A stretch of DNA of 64,000 nt from Virgibacillus doumboii (GTDB lineage: Bacteria > Bacillota > Bacilli > Bacillales > Amphibacillaceae): NCBI RefSeq assembly GCF_902806455.1, contig NZ_CADCWQ010000001.1, forward strand, positions 1,054,001 to 1,118,000, read 5' to 3'. Both the position numbers and the translations under genes were made by a program. The notes beneath the pieces were generated by a model. That model made no database searches and was not told where the DNA came from. It saw nothing but the letters and a program-made list of their open reading frames with translations. Positions 46,086-55,148 of the stretch are shown here, piece after piece (position 1 is the first letter of the stretch; each line of letters opens with the position of its first letter).

Positions 46086-47091
46086 TGTAATATCTTTCAA
46101 CCAGATTATAAATGGAGACAAGTTCATATAAAATAATTAATTCCGGCGGGAACCTGGTCGGATGTTCATCATTCTTTTTTGTAATCTCCTCATTATCATC
46201 CCAAAATATCTCTGTTAACTGCCGCAAATCCTCTTGGTGCTTGTCAGGCGAGTAGTATTTTTCGTTTTTCAGCGACTGTGCAAGATCAGTTATCGCCTTA
46301 AGGATTATCGTTCGCTCCTCCAGTGACCATGAAATACGTTGAAGAGGCGTATTGATTAAATTATTCAGGTGATAATGGATAAGCCGCAGTCTCTTTATAT
46401 GATTTTGAGCCGACTTAAACTGTGTCTGTTCACTTCCGACAAGCGGATGATATTTGGTTTCTTCACGTTGAAAGCGAATCAATGTATCGGTCTGCTGTAT
46501 GGTTTTGTTCAGCTGATTAAGCCTATTCTGGTCGCTGTTTTGGTTTTCGTCGCTTTCTTCAAGAATATCACGGAAAACCTTTTCGATGGCTTGTCCTGTT
46601 CGCTGTCGTATCCCTTTAATGTTCCGAATGATTTCCTCCGTGTAGTCCGGCGGTAAAACAAACATGTTTACAACAGTAGAAACAACTAACCCGGTAGTTG
46701 TCGTCCCAAGTCTGATAAAAAATGAAATTAAATAATTACTGTGAATTACCTCGACCATGGCAACAGCGGTAAGTGTTGCAACAAGTAATCCGGCATGCAG
46801 TTTTAATTTAAAGCATGTGGCAATCGTAAATACAGCTGCCAGGGTATATGTAAGTGGCGAATTACCAAAAACAGATATGAAAAATACTGCATATGCCGAC
46901 CCGATAGCAGATGCTGGAAAACGTACCACACCTTTTTTAATCGAGTCAGAAACAGTTGGTTCGATTGTTACAATGGCTGTTATCACGGCGAACACGGGCG
47001 GCCAGTCAAGCAGTACACAAATCCAGGCAGTAATAAATATTGATACCCCTGTTTTTACAACCCGGCTCCCGGCGATTTTCAAGTACTTCAT
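46072..47091 (-). CDS. Aromatic-acid-exporter-family (FUSC-like) membrane protein
   Basis: About 339 residues. Six helices in the first half (VFAVITAIVTIEPTVSDSIKKGVVRF near the start is typical of the ArAE_1/FUSC group), then a cytoplasmic helical domain rich in Glu, Gln and Arg. Plant and enterobacterial relatives export aromatic acids; the substrate here is unknown. ATG 47091 is chosen for the GGAG site 9 nt upstream; the frame is open to a GTG at 47118. It is convergent with liaR. Confidence 0.75.
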   Translation of the reverse strand: MKYLKIAGSRVVKTGVSIFITAWICVLLDWPPVFAVITAIVTIEPTVSDSIKKGVVRFPASAIGSAYAVFFISVFGNSPLTYTLAAVFTIATCFKLKLHAGLLVATLTAVAMVEVIHSNYLISFFIRLGTTTTGLVVSTVVNMFVLPPDYTEEIIRNIKGIRQRTGQAIEKVFRDILEESDENQNSDQNRLNQLNKTIQQTDTLIRFQREETKYHPLVGSEQTQFKSAQNHIKRLRLIHYHLNNLINTPLQRISWSLEERTIILKAITDLAQSLKNEKYYSPDKHQEDLRQLTEIFWDDNEEITKKNDEHPTRFPPELIILYELVSIYNLVERYYKKPQ

Positions 47092-47196
47092 ATCCTTCAA
47101 CTCCAAAATATATTCCACATCTTATTTTTCCATAGTTGATCGCATTTGCAAAATTTTTATAAAAAAAGGTTGCATTTTTATAATTATTCGCATAGA

Positions 47197-47211
47197 CTGT
47201 ATTATAACAAT
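47197..47211. promoter_or_regulatory. TGTATTATAACAATA motif, copy 1
   Basis: This 15-mer recurs exactly at 47398-47412, once before each of two neighbouring genes. Its ACAATA half also forms the arms of the palindrome at 47364-47383. Probable binding site for one shared regulator. Confidence 0.45.
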
Positions 47212-47255
47212 AATAAATTATTTATATCTGTTATATATAAGTGGAGGTGAAAAAA

Positions 47256-47351
47256 TTGGAAAGAACGATTTGTCCTGAATGTGGGAATCAGGTAGACAAT
47301 CGCAACTATGTGCTGGAATGTGATTATTGTCTATCAAAAAAGGAGGAGTAA
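47256..47351 (+). CDS. 31-residue zinc-ribbon-like small protein
   Basis: A short open frame starting at TTG with an ideal GGAGGTGA site 5 nt upstream. The product reads MERTICPECGN, then QVDNRNYVLECDYC and a lysine/glutamate tail. The CPxC and CxxC pairs 14 residues apart form a plausible zinc ribbon. No known family is recognised. It lies between two regulatory repeats and just before the aceBA promoter, so it may share their control. Good start signals make it more credible than a chance frame. Confidence 0.6.
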   Translation: MERTICPECGNQVDNRNYVLECDYCLSKKEE

Positions 47352-47357
47352 ATTTTT

Positions 47358-47412
47358 TTGCACATATTGTTATATAACAATATATAATAATTACTTATGT
47401 ATTATAACAATA
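47358..47412 (+). promoter_or_regulatory. Promoter and operator of aceBA
   Basis: TTGCAC (47358-47363), 17-nt spacer, TATATA (47381-47386). The spacer is filled by the 20-nt perfect palindrome ATATTGTTATATAACAATAT (47364-47383). The 15-mer TGTATTATAACAATA (47398-47412) lies at the transcript start and also at 47197. A repressor binding the palindrome would block polymerase directly. Its identity is unknown. Confidence 0.6.
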
Positions 47413-47428
47413 GAAGGGCGGAGGGAAC

Positions 47429-48992
47429 ATGTTAACAAAAAATGATGATGTACAAATTACCAATCAAATTAGTGAACGGTTTGATGAAGTGCTGACCGAG
47501 GATGCACTGGAATTCATCGTAAAGCTTCATAATCAATTTGATGAACGCCGAAGAAGTTTATTAAAGATACGGGCACATCTGCAGGAACAATTGAATAAAG
47601 GGAAAGAATTGGTTTTTCTGGGCGAAACCGCGGAAATTCGTGAAAGAGAATGGACGGTTGCATCACTGCCGGAGGATTTAAAGGACCGGCGAGTTGAAAT
47701 TACCGGGCCGGTTGACCGGAAAATGGTGATTAATGCGCTTAATTCAGGTGCAAAGACGTTCATGGCGGATTTTGAAGATGCGACCTCACCTACTTGGAGT
47801 AATGTAATTAACGGGCAAATTAACTTAAAGGATGCCATCCGACGGGAAATTGATTTTCATGGTGATAATGGGAAGTCATATAAATTAAACGAAAATACTG
47901 CTGTTTTAATGGTAAGACCGCGTGGCTGGCACCTGGATGAGCGAAATATAACCATTAAAGGGAAGCCTGTTTCTGCCAGTTTAATAGATTTCGGATTGTA
48001 TTTTTTTCATAATGCCAGAGATATTGAGTCGGGGTACTGGACCGTATTTTTATTTGCCGAAACTGGAAAACCATCTGGAAGCACGGCTCTGGAATGATGT
48101 ATTTCTTTTCGCGCAACAGGAGCTTGGGCTGGAACCAGGTACGATTAAAGCAACCGTTCTCATTGAAACAATAACAGCAGTATTTGAAATGGATGAAATA
48201 TTATATGAGTTACGCGAACATTCAGCAGGTTTAAACTGTGGCCGCTGGGACTATATTTTCAGTTTTATTAAAAAGTATCAAAAGCATCCGGAGGTTATTT
48301 TGCCTGACCGGGCATCTGTGACAATGGAAGTGCCATTTATGCGGGCATATTCATTACTGGCAATTAAGACCTGCCACAAGCGGGGAGCACCGGCAATTGG
48401 CGGGATGGCTGCCCAAATACCGGTCAAAAACGATGAAAAAGCAAATAAAGCAGCTTTTTCCAAAGTGCGTGCTGATAAGGAACGTGAGGTGAACGATGGT
48501 CATGACGGTACATGGGTTGCACATCCGGGGATGGTCCAGCATGTCAAAGATATTTTTGATAGAAAGATGCCTGCAGCCAACCAGATTGATAGACAGCGGA
48601 ATGATGTTCATGTCACAAATAAAGACTTACTGGAATTGCCTTCAGGAAAAATAACCGAATCAGGCCTGCGAACAAATATAATTGTGGGAATTCAGTATAT
48701 TGCTGCTTGGCTTAGGGGAAATGGTGCTGTTCCAATCAACCATTTAATGGAAGATGCTGCCACAGCAGAGATTTCCCGGGCGCAGGTATGGCAATGGGTC
48801 CGCCATCCAGAAGGGGTTCTTGACGATGGTCGGAAGGTAACAATGGAGATGGTTGATCGTATTTTGCGGGAGGAAATGGATGAACGATATACCGAAGCGG
48901 TGGAAATTTTCAGGGATCTTGTTAACCATGATGAATTTCAGGAATTTCTTACGTTACCGGCATACGACAAATTAATTGAAGGGGGAAAATAA
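47429..48992 (+). pseudogene. aceB: Malate synthase A gene with one frameshift
   Basis: Malate synthase joins glyoxylate and acetyl-CoA in the glyoxylate shunt. The two parts, 47429 to about 48023 and about 48024 to 48992, together give some 520 residues, the full length of malate synthase A. Motifs: [20 protein letters not shown], then [38 protein letters not shown], and DGTWVAHPG. The frame breaks near 48020, where GATATTG would read on if it were GATATATTG: loss of one AT. Start ATG 47429 has a GGCGGAGGG site. As it stands no active enzyme is made, unless the sequence is in error. Confidence 0.88.
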
Positions 48993-48993
48993 A

Positions 48994-50271
48994 ATGGAGA
49001 GAAATCGTGTCGAAATGATTCAACAGGAGTGGGATAACGCTATTCGTTGGGTGAATGTGGAGCGTCCATACACGGCGGAGGATGTCGTACGACTACGGGG
49101 GTCAATTGACATAGAACACACCCTTGCAAAAAAAGGTGCAGAGAAATTGTGGAAGCTTGTTAATGGTGACGACTATGTGAATGCATTGGGTGCATTAACT
49201 GGTAATCAAGCGGTTCAACAGGTGAAGGCGGGGTTAAAGGCGATATACCTGAGCGGCTGGCAGGTAGCTGCAGATGCCAACATGGCAGGACAGATGTATC
49301 CTGATCAAAGTCTCTACCCGGTAAACAGCGTTCCTAATGTGGTGAAACGAATTAATCAGGCATTACAGCGTACGGATCAGATTCATTATGCAGAAGGTGA
49401 TGATTCGACGGATTGGTTTGCACCAATCGTTGCTGATGCGGAAGCCGGATTTGGCGGACAGTTGAATGTATTTGAGTTAATGAAGGCAATGATTGAAGCC
49501 GGTGCCTCAGCAGTTCACTTTGAAGATCAGCTTTCATCAGAAAAAAAATGCGGGCATTTGGGCGGGAAAGTATTACTTCCAGCACAGACAGTGGTTCGTA
49601 ATCTGATTTCCGCCAGATTCGCAGCAGATGTCATGGGAACGTCAACGCTAATTATTGCAAGAACAGATGCCAATGCGGCTGATATGATTACAAGTGATGT
49701 TGATCCGTATGATGTATCGTTTTTAACCGGTGAACGAACAGCGGAAGGATTTTTCAAAACAAAAGCCGGGTTGGATCAGGCAATTGCCCGAGGATTGGCA
49801 TACGCACCATATGCAGACCTGATCTGGTGCGAGACTTCAGAGCCGAATTTGGAAGAAGCACAACGGTTTGCGGATGCAATTCACGAAAAATATCCGGGAA
49901 AACTGTTGGCTTACAATTGCTCCCCGTCCTTTAACTGGAAAAGGAAACTGTCGGACCAGGAAATTGCTGACTTTCAGAAAGAGCTTGGACGCATGGGATA
50001 TAAGTTCCAGTTTGTAACATTAGCAGGGTTCCACGCCTTGAACCACAGCATGTTTGACCTGGCCAGGAAGTATAAAGAGCATGGAATGGCTGCATACTCC
50101 GAATTGCAGCAGGCGGAATTCGCAAGTGAAATTGATGGCTATAGTGCTACCCGGCACCAGCGCGAAGTTGGCACAGGTTATTTTGATGAAGTGGCTCAGG
50201 TGATTTCAGGTGGTACATCTTCAACCGGGGCATTGGCAGGATCCACCGAAACGGAACAATTTACATCCTGA
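48994..50271 (+). CDS. aceA: Isocitrate lyase
   Basis: Splits isocitrate to glyoxylate and succinate, the first step of the glyoxylate shunt, allowing growth on acetate or fatty acids. 425 residues, normal bacterial length. Catalytic Cys in the signature [11 protein letters not shown] near residue 185; also [32 protein letters not shown] and [15 protein letters not shown] 48994 has a GAAGGGGG site and lies 1 nt after the aceB stop. With aceB frameshifted, its glyoxylate product would lack the usual next enzyme. Confidence 0.96.
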   Translation: MERNRVEMIQQEWDNAIRWVNVERPYTAEDVVRLRGSIDIEHTLAKKGAEKLWKLVNGDDYVNALGALTGNQAVQQVKAGLKAIYLSGWQVAADANMAGQMYPDQSLYPVNSVPNVVKRINQALQRTDQIHYAEGDDSTDWFAPIVADAEAGFGGQLNVFELMKAMIEAGASAVHFEDQLSSEKKCGHLGGKVLLPAQTVVRNLISARFAADVMGTSTLIIARTDANAADMITSDVDPYDVSFLTGERTAEGFFKTKAGLDQAIARGLAYAPYADLIWCETSEPNLEEAQRFADAIHEKYPGKLLAYNCSPSFNWKRKLSDQEIADFQKELGRMGYKFQFVTLAGFHALNHSMFDLARKYKEHGMAAYSELQQAEFASEIDGYSATRHQREVGTGYFDEVAQVISGGTSSTGALAGSTETEQFTS

Positions 50272-50278
50272 TAATTAC

Positions 50279-50307
50279 GACACCCTCCATTTGCGGGGGT
50301 GTTTTTT
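50279..50307 (+). terminator. Intrinsic terminator of aceBA
   Basis: ACACCC pairs with GGGTGT around a short loop, followed by TTTTTTG. Confidence 0.8.
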
Positions 50308-50362
50308 GTTTAATCAAAGGTGGTTTGGGAAAAGTAAGGTAGCATGAGGAAAGGAAAATTAC

Positions 50363-51313
50363 ATGATACGCATTGTGGCACAAACAAACGACAACGAGAT
50401 AGTTATAAATTTGACCATGGAAGATTTAAGGAAACAACATTTTTCTTGGGTCTGGGTTGATTTTGAAGCACCATCCCAGGAAGAAATTGCCTTGCTGGAA
50501 TCTCATTTTCATTTCCATCCGTTGGCGGTGGAGGATTGCATGCATGAGTTACAGCGGCCGAAACTTGATTATTATGACAACCATTCATTTTTTGTTATTC
50601 ACGCAGTTGATAAAGAGGATCTGTCCAAAAAGGAAATTGATATCTTTCTTGAAAAAAATAGGATTGTCACATTTCATGCGCATGCTTCAGGTTCGATTAA
50701 TGCTGCCTTTAATATGTTTAACGGTATAAATAATAAGGAGGAGCTGGATGAATTTTTTGTATTTCACCAGTTGTTGGATAATGTCGTCGATAAATATTTT
50801 CCAATTGTATATGATATTGAGGATCATATAAATGAACTTGAGGATAATACAAAGCAATTATCTATGGAACAATTGCTGGAACAACTATTTGACCGACGAG
50901 GTGAACTGCTTAAACTCAGACAGACAGTACATCCGATGCGCGATCTGTTATACCGTGTATTGAACACGCATCATCTGGAAGGAATCGATGACCGGCGTGA
51001 GTACTTTGTTGATATTCATGACCATTTGATTAAGGTTGCTGATATGATTGCCTCCAACCGGGAAATGACCCAGGATATCCGTGACAGTTATCTTTCATTG
51101 AGCTCCCACCAGACGAACCGTACCATGCAGATGCTGACAGTCATATCAGTTATTTTTATGCCACTGACGTTCATTGTTGGCGTATATGGCATGAATTTCG
51201 AGTTTATGCCGGAATTGGATGAAAAATATGGGTATTTTGTCGTATGGTTTATTATGCTGGCCATTGGCACATTAATGTTTTTCTGGTTTAAGAAGAAAGG
51301 ATGGTTTGATTAA
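50363..51313 (+). CDS. corA: CorA-family magnesium/divalent cation channel
   Basis: 316 residues: a large cytoplasmic N-terminal funnel domain and two C-terminal helices. The defining GMN motif is present in VGVYGMNFEFMPEL between the helices, with the basic tail KKKGWFD. It forms a pentameric Mg2+ channel gated by cytoplasmic Mg2+. Ribosome site GGAAAGGA. Single gene; the next stretch holds a repeat fragment. Confidence 0.93.
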   Translation: MIRIVAQTNDNEIVINLTMEDLRKQHFSWVWVDFEAPSQEEIALLESHFHFHPLAVEDCMHELQRPKLDYYDNHSFFVIHAVDKEDLSKKEIDIFLEKNRIVTFHAHASGSINAAFNMFNGINNKEELDEFFVFHQLLDNVVDKYFPIVYDIEDHINELEDNTKQLSMEQLLEQLFDRRGELLKLRQTVHPMRDLLYRVLNTHHLEGIDDRREYFVDIHDHLIKVADMIASNREMTQDIRDSYLSLSSHQTNRTMQMLTVISVIFMPLTFIVGVYGMNFEFMPELDEKYGYFVVWFIMLAIGTLMFFWFKKKGWFD

Positions 51314-51368
51314 AAGGCAGGGAAAAAGTTTTTTATCAAAAAGAATGTCCGAACATACTGGCCTTTTC

Positions 51369-51402
51369 TCCCGCAGGAGTCTACGTATATTTCCTCCGCT
51401 TT
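51369..51402. repeat. Fragment of the GC-rich intergenic element, reverse orientation
   Basis: CTCCCGCAGGAGTCT followed by ACGTATATTTCCTCCGCT is the reverse complement of the left core of copies A to C. The remaining sequence in 51314-51670 is AT-rich and holds the promoter of the next gene. Confidence 0.6.
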
Positions 51403-51530
51403 ATCTGCCGTACATTATACGTTTCTTATGCTGTACGTTTTTGTTATGTCCTATCCTTTTTTATGAAAATTTCGCTTTCATTTTTGAAATACAATTGTAA
51501 TACTCCTATTATATTCATGTCATTTTTACA

Positions 51531-51539
51531 TGATATAAT
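51531..51539 (+). promoter_or_regulatory. Extended -10 promoter of the NlpC/P60 gene
   Basis: TGATATAAT has a TG extension and a consensus -10 (51534-51539). No good -35 is seen. The transcript would have a leader of about 125 nt. Confidence 0.4.
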
Positions 51540-51670
51540 ACGAATTACCTAAAATGATAGATTACATAGATTTTAAAAATACATCACATTACTGCAAATT
51601 ACTTTGTAAATCGTGAATAAATACATATAAGGCGTTTTGCGGTTGTGAAATGGAAGCGGGGAAGAGAAAG

Positions 51671-52858
51671 TTGAAAAAAACGATAGGTACAATAGCCACA
51701 GCTGGTGTGGTTATTCTAGGAAGTGCTTTTTTCAGTAATTCTGTCCATGCTGACACAATACAGGAAATTCAGTCACAACGTTCAACGGTTCAATCAAATC
51801 TATCAGAAACAGAGCAAAAAATAGCTGATGTAATGGTAGAGTTGGAAAAGTTAAACGAAAAAATAGAAAACGTTAATAATGCTTTGGCAGCAAACGAAGA
51901 GAAAATGAAAGAAACGAAGAATAAAATAGAAGATTCCAAACAGGAAGTTGAAAAGACAAAAGAAGAAATCAACGTATTGGAAGATAAAATAGAAAAGCGG
52001 AAGGAAATATTAAAAGACCGGATCGTATCCCTGCAAAAAAGCGGCGGGGACATCAGCTTTCTTGAGGTTCTTTTTGGTTCCAAGAGCTTTGGTGACATGA
52101 TTAGCCGGATGTCAGCTGTAACGAAAATTGCTGAGTCTGATGAAAAGCTGATGGAAAACCAAAAAGAGGATAAAGCTCAATTGGAAGAGAAGCAGGAAGC
52201 AGTGAAGAAAAGATTATCCGAACTGAAAGATATGAAAGTGGAACTGGAAGGTATGCAGGAAACTATCCAGGCACAAAAACAACAAAATGAAAAAGATAAG
52301 CAAATATTAAAAGAAAAAGAACAGAAGTTAAAAGGAATGAAGAATAATCTGGAGGATAAAGACAGAAGTTTGGCATCCATTGAACGTCAGCTCCGCAATC
52401 CTGATAGCAATTCTTCCAGCAACAGTTCAAATGGGTCATCTTCATCATCATCTGATGGTGGTAAGCTGACACAGCTAAGCAAGTCTTCAGGCGGCAGCTT
52501 CAGTTCAGCAATTCAGGCAGGATATTCCCAGATTGGAACACCTTATGTAATTGCCGGAAAAGGACTAGGCGGATTTGACTGCTCCGGGTTTGTATCATGG
52601 GCATTTGCACAAGCGGGGGTATCCATTCCATCAAGCACATCAGCATTGGATTCTATTGGGAAAAGAATTCCATACAGCAGTGCTCAGCCTGGTGACCTGG
52701 TATTCTTCAATACGTATAAAACGAACGGACATGTTGGAATCTACCTTGGAAATGGCAAGTTTCTTGGATCTCAGAGCAGTACCGGGGTTGCAGTTGCGAG
52801 TATGAGCAATACTTACTGGAATAGTCACTTCTCCGGCCATGTACGTCGTATTCGATAA
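51671..52858 (+). CDS. Secreted NlpC/P60 endopeptidase with coiled-coil domain (CwlO-like)
   Basis: About 395 residues. A signal peptide ends near NSVHA-D (about residue 28). Residues 30-240 form a long coiled coil with a break at SGGDISFLEVLFGSKSFGDMISR, as in CwlO, where it meets the FtsEX system. A Ser/Asn-rich linker follows. The C-terminal NlpC/P60 domain has catalytic Cys in GGFDCSGFVSWAF and His in GHVGIYLGNGKF, so it should cut D-glutamyl-diaminopimelate links in peptidoglycan. TTG 51671 follows a GCGGGGAAG site; ATG 51650 lacks one. Confidence 0.87.
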   Translation: MKKTIGTIATAGVVILGSAFFSNSVHADTIQEIQSQRSTVQSNLSETEQKIADVMVELEKLNEKIENVNNALAANEEKMKETKNKIEDSKQEVEKTKEEINVLEDKIEKRKEILKDRIVSLQKSGGDISFLEVLFGSKSFGDMISRMSAVTKIAESDEKLMENQKEDKAQLEEKQEAVKKRLSELKDMKVELEGMQETIQAQKQQNEKDKQILKEKEQKLKGMKNNLEDKDRSLASIERQLRNPDSNSSSNSSNGSSSSSSDGGKLTQLSKSSGGSFSSAIQAGYSQIGTPYVIAGKGLGGFDCSGFVSWAFAQAGVSIPSSTSALDSIGKRIPYSSAQPGDLVFFNTYKTNGHVGIYLGNGKFLGSQSSTGVAVASMSNTYWNSHFSGHVRRIR

Positions 52859-52866
52859 TTAAAATC

Positions 52867-52899
52867 AGAAAGATCTATCCAGTTGGGTAGATCTTTTTT
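52867..52899 (+). terminator. Intrinsic terminator
   Basis: AAAGATCTATCC pairs with GGGTAGATCTTT around AGTT, followed by TTTTT. Confidence 0.87.
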
Positions 52900-53000
52900 T
52901 ATGGAAGCATATTGGTTATCAATAATGTTTAGAAAATGTATAATAGCTTTCGGAGTATTTACATGTAAAACGAACATAGAAAAAACAAGGAGGAATACCT

Positions 53001-53591
53001 ATGTATGAAGTAAAAGAGTTTCGAAAGGTGTCATATGATATTGACCCAATTTACATAAAACGGTGGTCGCCACGATCATTCTTAAATAAGGAAGTTTCAG
53101 ACGATGTACTGCACAGTTTATTTGAAGCAGCACGTTGGGCACCATCAGCTGCGAATATGCAGCCATGGCGGTTTGTAGTTGCACGTACAGAGAAGGACCG
53201 GGAAAAATTTCTGTCATTTATTAACGAAGGTAATGTTGCATGGTGTAAAAAGGCGCCAGTTTTGACAGCCGTCGTTTCGAAAATGGATGCAAAAACTACG
53301 GGTGGAACTAATCCTACACATGCATTTGATACAGGTGCAGCATGGGGTTATCTGGCTCTTGAGGCAGCACGCAAAGGATTAGCTGTACATGCGATGGGTG
53401 GATTTGATAAAACGAAAGCAAAAGAAGTTTTGGGAATTCCTGAAAATTATGCTGTACACGCCATCGTTGCCATTGGCTTTCAAGGTGAAAAAGAGGCATT
53501 GCTCGAGAAGTTACAGGAGCGTGAAAAACCATCTGACAGAAATGAAGTCGACACATTTATTTCAGAAGGAACATTTGAAGAAAAACTATAA
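53001..53591 (+). CDS. Nitroreductase family protein
   Basis: 196-residue FMN-dependent oxidoreductase-like protein. N-terminal KRWSPRSFLNKEV, AARWAPSAANMQPWRFVVAR, and GAAWGYLALEAARKGLAVHAMGGF fit the family. It differs from the nitroreductase at 20578 in sequence and length of loops. Ribosome site CAAGGAGGAA. Monocistronic, with a terminator before and after. Substrate is unknown. Confidence 0.87.
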   Translation: MYEVKEFRKVSYDIDPIYIKRWSPRSFLNKEVSDDVLHSLFEAARWAPSAANMQPWRFVVARTEKDREKFLSFINEGNVAWCKKAPVLTAVVSKMDAKTTGGTNPTHAFDTGAAWGYLALEAARKGLAVHAMGGFDKTKAKEVLGIPENYAVHAIVAIGFQGEKEALLEKLQEREKPSDRNEVDTFISEGTFEEKL

Positions 53592-53620
53592 AGATCTCCC
53601 ACGGTGGAGATCTTTTTTTG
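53590..53620 (+). terminator. Intrinsic terminator
   Basis: AAAGATCTCC pairs with GGAGATCTTT around CACGGT, followed by TTTTTG. Confidence 0.87.
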
Positions 53621-53706
53621 CAAATTTTCGATTGAAAAGCAGGAACTATCAGGCCAAGACCTAAGAATCATTAGACAGGAAACAGTCATATCTGAAGAAT
53701 AGGAAA

Positions 53707-53782
53707 AACATCGGCAGAACAGCGCAAACATCGGCAGAACAGCGCAAACATCAGCAGAAGAGTATGAACATATCCCGAACAA
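53707..53782. repeat. Tandem array, 20-nt period (AACATCGGCAGAACAGCGCA)
   Basis: Units at 53707 and 53727 are identical over 20 nt; the unit at 53747 is diverged, and a partial unit starts at 53767. The core ATCnnCAGAAnAG is related to the CATCTACAGAA units at 21307-21359. It lies between the nitroreductase terminator and the MFS gene. Confidence 0.8.
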
Positions 53783-53858
53783 AAAGCCATTGCGCATTCA
53801 CATACAGTGTGCTACCATTCTAATCTTATAATAATAAACTAAAAGTGGGGACAATCTA

Positions 53859-55046
53859 ATGGGTGCGAGGAAAAGAGTAATTGGGATAGCGTTGCTTACT
53901 GCTCTGGCTGTGTTGGGAGATTCGATGTTATTTATAGTTCTACCTGTATATTGGAGAGAAATGGGGTTAACCGCAATATGGCAGATTGGTGTGCTGCTTT
54001 CGGTCAACCGCTTTATTCGACTGCCTGTGAATCCATTGATTGGAATTTTTTATAAGTATTTCAGCCTGCGTACAGGTTTATTGATTGCTTTATTTTTAGC
54101 GGTTGTTTCCACTTTTTCATATGGAGTTCTAACAAATTTTTGGCTGTTATTTCTAATGCGGATCCTTTGGGGTATAGCATGGTCGTTTCTTAGACTTGGC
54201 GGCTATTTAACAGTTATCGAAGTTTCTGATAGTAATAATCGTGGAAATTTAGTCGGATTGTATAATGGTTTGTGGGGACTGGGTGGATTAGTTGGAATGT
54301 TTGGCGGCGGTTTGCTTATTGATCAAACATCGATATTTTTTGTTACTGCATTGTTTGCAACAATGGGGATTACAGCTTTTCCGCTTTTATTCCTGTTCGT
54401 CCCAAAAGTCCATTCGGAAACCAGCGACAGGAAGAATGCGATAAATACAAATGCACTTTCCAGTTATGTATGGATGGTACTGCTGACGGGGTTGACGATG
54501 GGGTTCATCGTATTCGGGCTTTTTGCTGCAACATTAAGCCAGTTAATTGACCGGAGTTTTACGGAAAATTGGACATTTTTAAATGTAACAGTTGGCGCCG
54601 CGACAATTGCGGGTGTTATTCAGGCAGTTCGATGGAGCTGGGATCCCTTTGTCGCATCGTATTTTGGGAAGGTTTTGGATAGTGCAAAATCAAAAATAAG
54701 ACTTTTATACGTTCCATTAGTGGGGGGTGGAATGTTACTATTTTTTATGGGCTTCACGCAAACACTCACGATATTGGTTTTATTACTTCTTATTTTCCAG
54801 TTGATGTCGACCATGTTCGTAACGACGACCGATACATTAGCGACCAATGCTGCCGGAGAGGCTAACTCAATAAAAATAATCACGTTACATACAATTGTAG
54901 TTGATGTTGGTGCTGCACTTGGGCCTTTAATGGCGTATATTGTTATTCAGCATTTTAACCTCACTGTTGCCTACATCTTCTCAAGTGTTATTATGTTAAT
55001 TTTATTGATTGCCTGGTTTAGTTATAACAAAATTGCAAAGAGGTAA
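53859..55046 (+). CDS. MFS transporter
   Basis: 395 residues, about 12 helices. It has GDSMLFIVLPVYWREMGLT in helix 1, RFIRLPVNPLIGIFYKYFSLR as the loop 2-3 signature, and RILWGIAWSFLRLGGYLTV. The C-terminal half retains NAAGEANSIKI. Substrate unknown; it belongs to the broad multidrug or metabolite exporter type. Ribosome site GTGGGGAC. Confidence 0.82.
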   Translation: MGARKRVIGIALLTALAVLGDSMLFIVLPVYWREMGLTAIWQIGVLLSVNRFIRLPVNPLIGIFYKYFSLRTGLLIALFLAVVSTFSYGVLTNFWLLFLMRILWGIAWSFLRLGGYLTVIEVSDSNNRGNLVGLYNGLWGLGGLVGMFGGGLLIDQTSIFFVTALFATMGITAFPLLFLFVPKVHSETSDRKNAINTNALSSYVWMVLLTGLTMGFIVFGLFAATLSQLIDRSFTENWTFLNVTVGAATIAGVIQAVRWSWDPFVASYFGKVLDSAKSKIRLLYVPLVGGGMLLFFMGFTQTLTILVLLLLIFQLMSTMFVTTTDTLATNAAGEANSIKIITLHTIVVDVGAALGPLMAYIVIQHFNLTVAYIFSSVIMLILLIAWFSYNKIAKR

Positions 55047-55148
55047 TCCGAAATGTTTAGTTTTGCGCGATTCGGGTTAAATTACATATGATATCCCTTT
55101 TTAGTCTCTGTAGTCCATGCAAAATAATTTAATCGGAAAGGACCAATT

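Noticed and set aside
51314..51670. WalR-type sites before the CwlO-like gene
   Set aside because: Looked for TGTWAH-N5-TGTWAH and found only partial matches.
53707..53782. CRISPR array
   Set aside because: Direct 20-nt tandem units with no spacers.
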